Assembly: GCA_023213395.1 (NCBI GenBank)
Contig: CM041465.1
Coordinates: forward strand, 179,497,741 to 179,561,740
Origin: Cycas panzhihuaensis
Taxonomy: Eukaryota; Cycadophyta
DNA length: 64,000 nt
Reading direction: 5' to 3'
Under the pieces are notes generated by a model that saw only the letters and a program-made list of their open reading frames with translations, made no database searches and had not been told where the DNA came from. Position numbers and translations under genes: made by a program. Shown piece by piece: positions 61,803 through 64,000 of the stretch (the first letter of the stretch is position 1; every line of letters starts with the position of its first letter).

Positions 61803-64000
61803 TGAAACGCTCTCCGCGGGGCGGTGATCCTACATCTAGCAAAGGGATACAAAACACCACACTGACTGGGATAGGCAGCGAGGATCTCACCTCGCAGGAC
61901 GTCCGTGCACCGGAGCGCGGGTTCGGGGACTGCAAGGTGCATGGTTGCTTCTAGGTAGCCGTGCAAATACGAGGCCTTCCTACCCTTCGGATGGCCGGGA
62001 AGGACAGGGAAACCTCGTGCGTTACGGCTTCTCAAGGTAATGAGAAGGCAACGGGAGGGCAACAAAATCAACGTGCAATAGGTGTGAAGTAAAGTGTGGT
62101 TGAGGGGTACAACGTAAACGGGTCTTCTATTCCTATGTTATGCAAAGTAAAAGAAACGGTGCAAGAAAGTAAATGTAAAATAAAAGACTATTTCCCTTTT
62201 TCCTCTATGTTTCTTTATCTTTTACTTATCAAGTATGTACAAAAAAGCAAGAATGATATAAAAGGGGAAAAAATAAAGGAAACGTGAGGAATACCTGGGT
62301 CCGGCGGTTGAGGTCAAAGTGCAGTTGATCTCGCGTTGTTTTCGCTCCCTCCTTCTCCTTTCTCCATGCACGCGACGTCGATTGACGGTGATAAGGGGGT
62401 TCACTTACCTCCCCGTGAGCATGCGAAATCAAATGAAATGAAAGGACGAAAAGGAAACGCAAAACTAAAGGAGGGAAAGTACCATGGGTGAGCTAGCCAA
62501 GAATGGGTTCGCTCCACGCGCTACCTCCACCAATGCGATCCTGCAAGAGAACACAAAGAGTACCTTCCTCTCGAGGGAGAGGCTACAAAATATACAAGGA
62601 CATATATGTGTATGAACTGCAAACTGAAATCAACTTAGCTAATCAAACTAAGCTATATGTCAAAATGTAGCAAAACGGAAACGAGAGCATATGAGGTACT
62701 CCTACGCTACCAAGTGCCAACAAACACACGAAGTGGAACTGAGTATAGCCTCGAGATGGCTAACTCACCCACGAGAGGTCTCCAAAGGGGCCCGGGAAAG
62801 GAATGCCAGGTGGTGATAAAGGTGGACGCGAGTTGTCTCAAAACTGGTCTGGACACCCTGACACAATCTCCTAAACTCCTTCAACCCGTTCCTCGTGATG
62901 TGTATGGTAAGGGGAAGAGGACAAGGGACGGAACCCTTGGAGAGAAGGACGGCAATGGGGGACAAAACCTCACCTATCTCCCTCAAATCCTCGTGTATGC
63001 TCCCTCACTCTAGCTGACTGAGGAAAAAATGGAAGAAGACTTGGAGAAAATGAGGAAGTCCAAAGAGAAACCGGAAAATGGATTCAGTCAAGGTGGCACT
63101 AAGGGGCGGTATGGCCAATGGTAGCTACTTTCATTCAAGGAGTAAAAGCAAGGGGAAAGAAGAGGTAGAATGCTTGACAATAAATATAAGAGACATGCAA
63201 GTATGTCCAAGGGATTTGCAAGCAAAAAGCAAAGGAAATACAAGTAAAAGGAAGAAGAAATACAAGAAAATACAAAAAAAAGCAAGTAAAGCTAAGGGGT
63301 ACCTTGTGTAGAGAGGTCATGCACGCCTCATACCACTAGGGACAGTAGTAATAGAGGTCAAATGAAGACTGATCATGAGTGCTCCCAACTGCAAAGTAGA
63401 TGGAAGAAGCCCTTTGTGAAGTTGGGGATGTGAAGCAAGTCTTTGGGGCAACTTCTTGGTTGAAGAAGTCCCTTGAATCTTTGTGTAGTTGCAAGAGGAA
63501 GAGAGCTGGTTGTGGAGAGTAGTAAGGGGCAGTAATGGCCCTGCAAAATCCACTGGTGGCAGCCTTGTCCTTCCTCCTCAGTTTTTGTGCCTGAACTTCT
63601 TTGATTTCTGTGTCTTCTCTTGTCTTTTTTGGAGAGCTTTTCTTTAGAAAACTTAGAAAAATGAGCTCAAGAATTATGCAAATGAGTAAAAAAAATCATT
63701 TTATGTCTTGTTCACAGCAAGTGAACGTTAGCACCGGGCGCCCAATTGTCTGACGAGCCACGCCAGCCTGAAAAACGCAGAACTGTTCGTGGTTCTCTTT
63801 TAAATTTAGAATATCATGCAGCAAATTCTGCATCACCGCAAATCTGGTACCACTTAGTTTACCACCAGACGTCACCAAATTTAAAAAAAGAAAAATGAAA
63901 ACAAAATCAAGCTTTTAAGGTAAGAACATGGACTAAACATGAATTACATCAGCTGGGGGAAGGCCCAAGCAGTGGGCAAATATCCAGAATGATGTAAAGA
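61803..64000 (-). repeat. LTR copy B, nested in element 5 RT and cut by the window end
   Basis: Starts TGAAACGCTCTCCGCGGGG exactly where the RT frame breaks, and is collinear with copy A to the end of the window. Shared blocks include 'atcctacatctagca', 'ggatggccgggaag', 'gttcacttacctcccc' and 'gctaactcaccca'. It keeps many CG pairs that copy A shows as TG or CA, so it is the youngest copy. The long minus frame 62071-61613 that joins LTR and RT is an artefact of this junction. The body of the inserted element, if present, lies to the right. Confidence 0.85.
63820..63875. repeat. Inverted-repeat LTR motif, copy B (degraded)
   Basis: 'gcagcaaattctgcatcacc', then 'gcaaatctggtaccacttag' and 'tttaccaccag'. 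It lies in the same position as the motif in copy A but is more altered. Confidence 0.5.

Noticed and set aside
61613-62071. 152-codon minus-strand frame that seems to be a longer RT
   Set aside because: Only the part below 61803 is RT. The rest is LTR copy B read through the junction, so the chimera is accidental.
62096-63878. Multiple 60-118 codon frames on both strands in LTR copy B
   Set aside because: None is kept in the homologous copy A, so they are chance frames in an LTR.

Overview
This window looks like intergenic DNA from a large-genome seed plant. It is packed with nested, decayed LTR retrotransposons of both superfamilies. It also holds a Helitron remnant, a LINE scrap, very long AT microsatellites and one broken plant gene of the SABATH methyltransferase family. 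The age and density of the decayed elements fit a gymnosperm or another slowly purging giant genome, but nothing I can read fixes the species. No intact cellular gene, tRNA or rRNA is visible. Layout: 1-3500 holds an LTR copy (copy C) of a Ty3/Gypsy family seen again at 52-64 kb. 3605-8894 is a complete + strand Copia element with perfect 5-bp target duplications. 9.0-9.5 kb has a LINE endonuclease remnant. 10.41-19.96 kb is a minus-strand Copia element whose 5' LTR contains a 2.3 kb CA/TA microsatellite. 20.56-27.87 kb is a second minus-strand Copia element of a related group, inserted into a minus-strand Helitron whose two halves flank it (19.96-20.56 and 27.87-28.51). 30.4-31.6 kb is the SABATH pseudogene. 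32.70-33.34 kb is a solo LTR of the first Copia family. 35.4-35.8 kb is a Gypsy gag scrap. From 37 kb onward two Ty3/Gypsy elements on the minus strand dominate. Element 4 (37.1-50.8 kb) keeps gag and protease but no recognisable RT or integrase. Element 5 (from 52.2 kb) keeps RT, RNase H and integrase, and a further LTR copy of its own family (copy B) is nested in its RT and runs off the window end. The most interesting content is that elements 4 and 5 both carry, antisense to gag-pol, a plant-mobile-domain (PMD)-like gene. In both, the gene has a TATA box, a conserved short first exon, two introns at matching places and an acidic or glycine-rich tail. In each element a family-specific inverted-repeat motif occurs both in the LTR and inside intron 1 of this PMD gene. 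The motif differs between the two families but sits in the same places. That suggests, as inference only, an element-encoded DNA-binding protein with cognate sites in its own LTR and its own gene. All coding regions are decayed, mostly by C-to-T / G-to-A changes that turn CAG, CAA, CGA and TGG codons into stops. The 52-64 kb elements are the least decayed.
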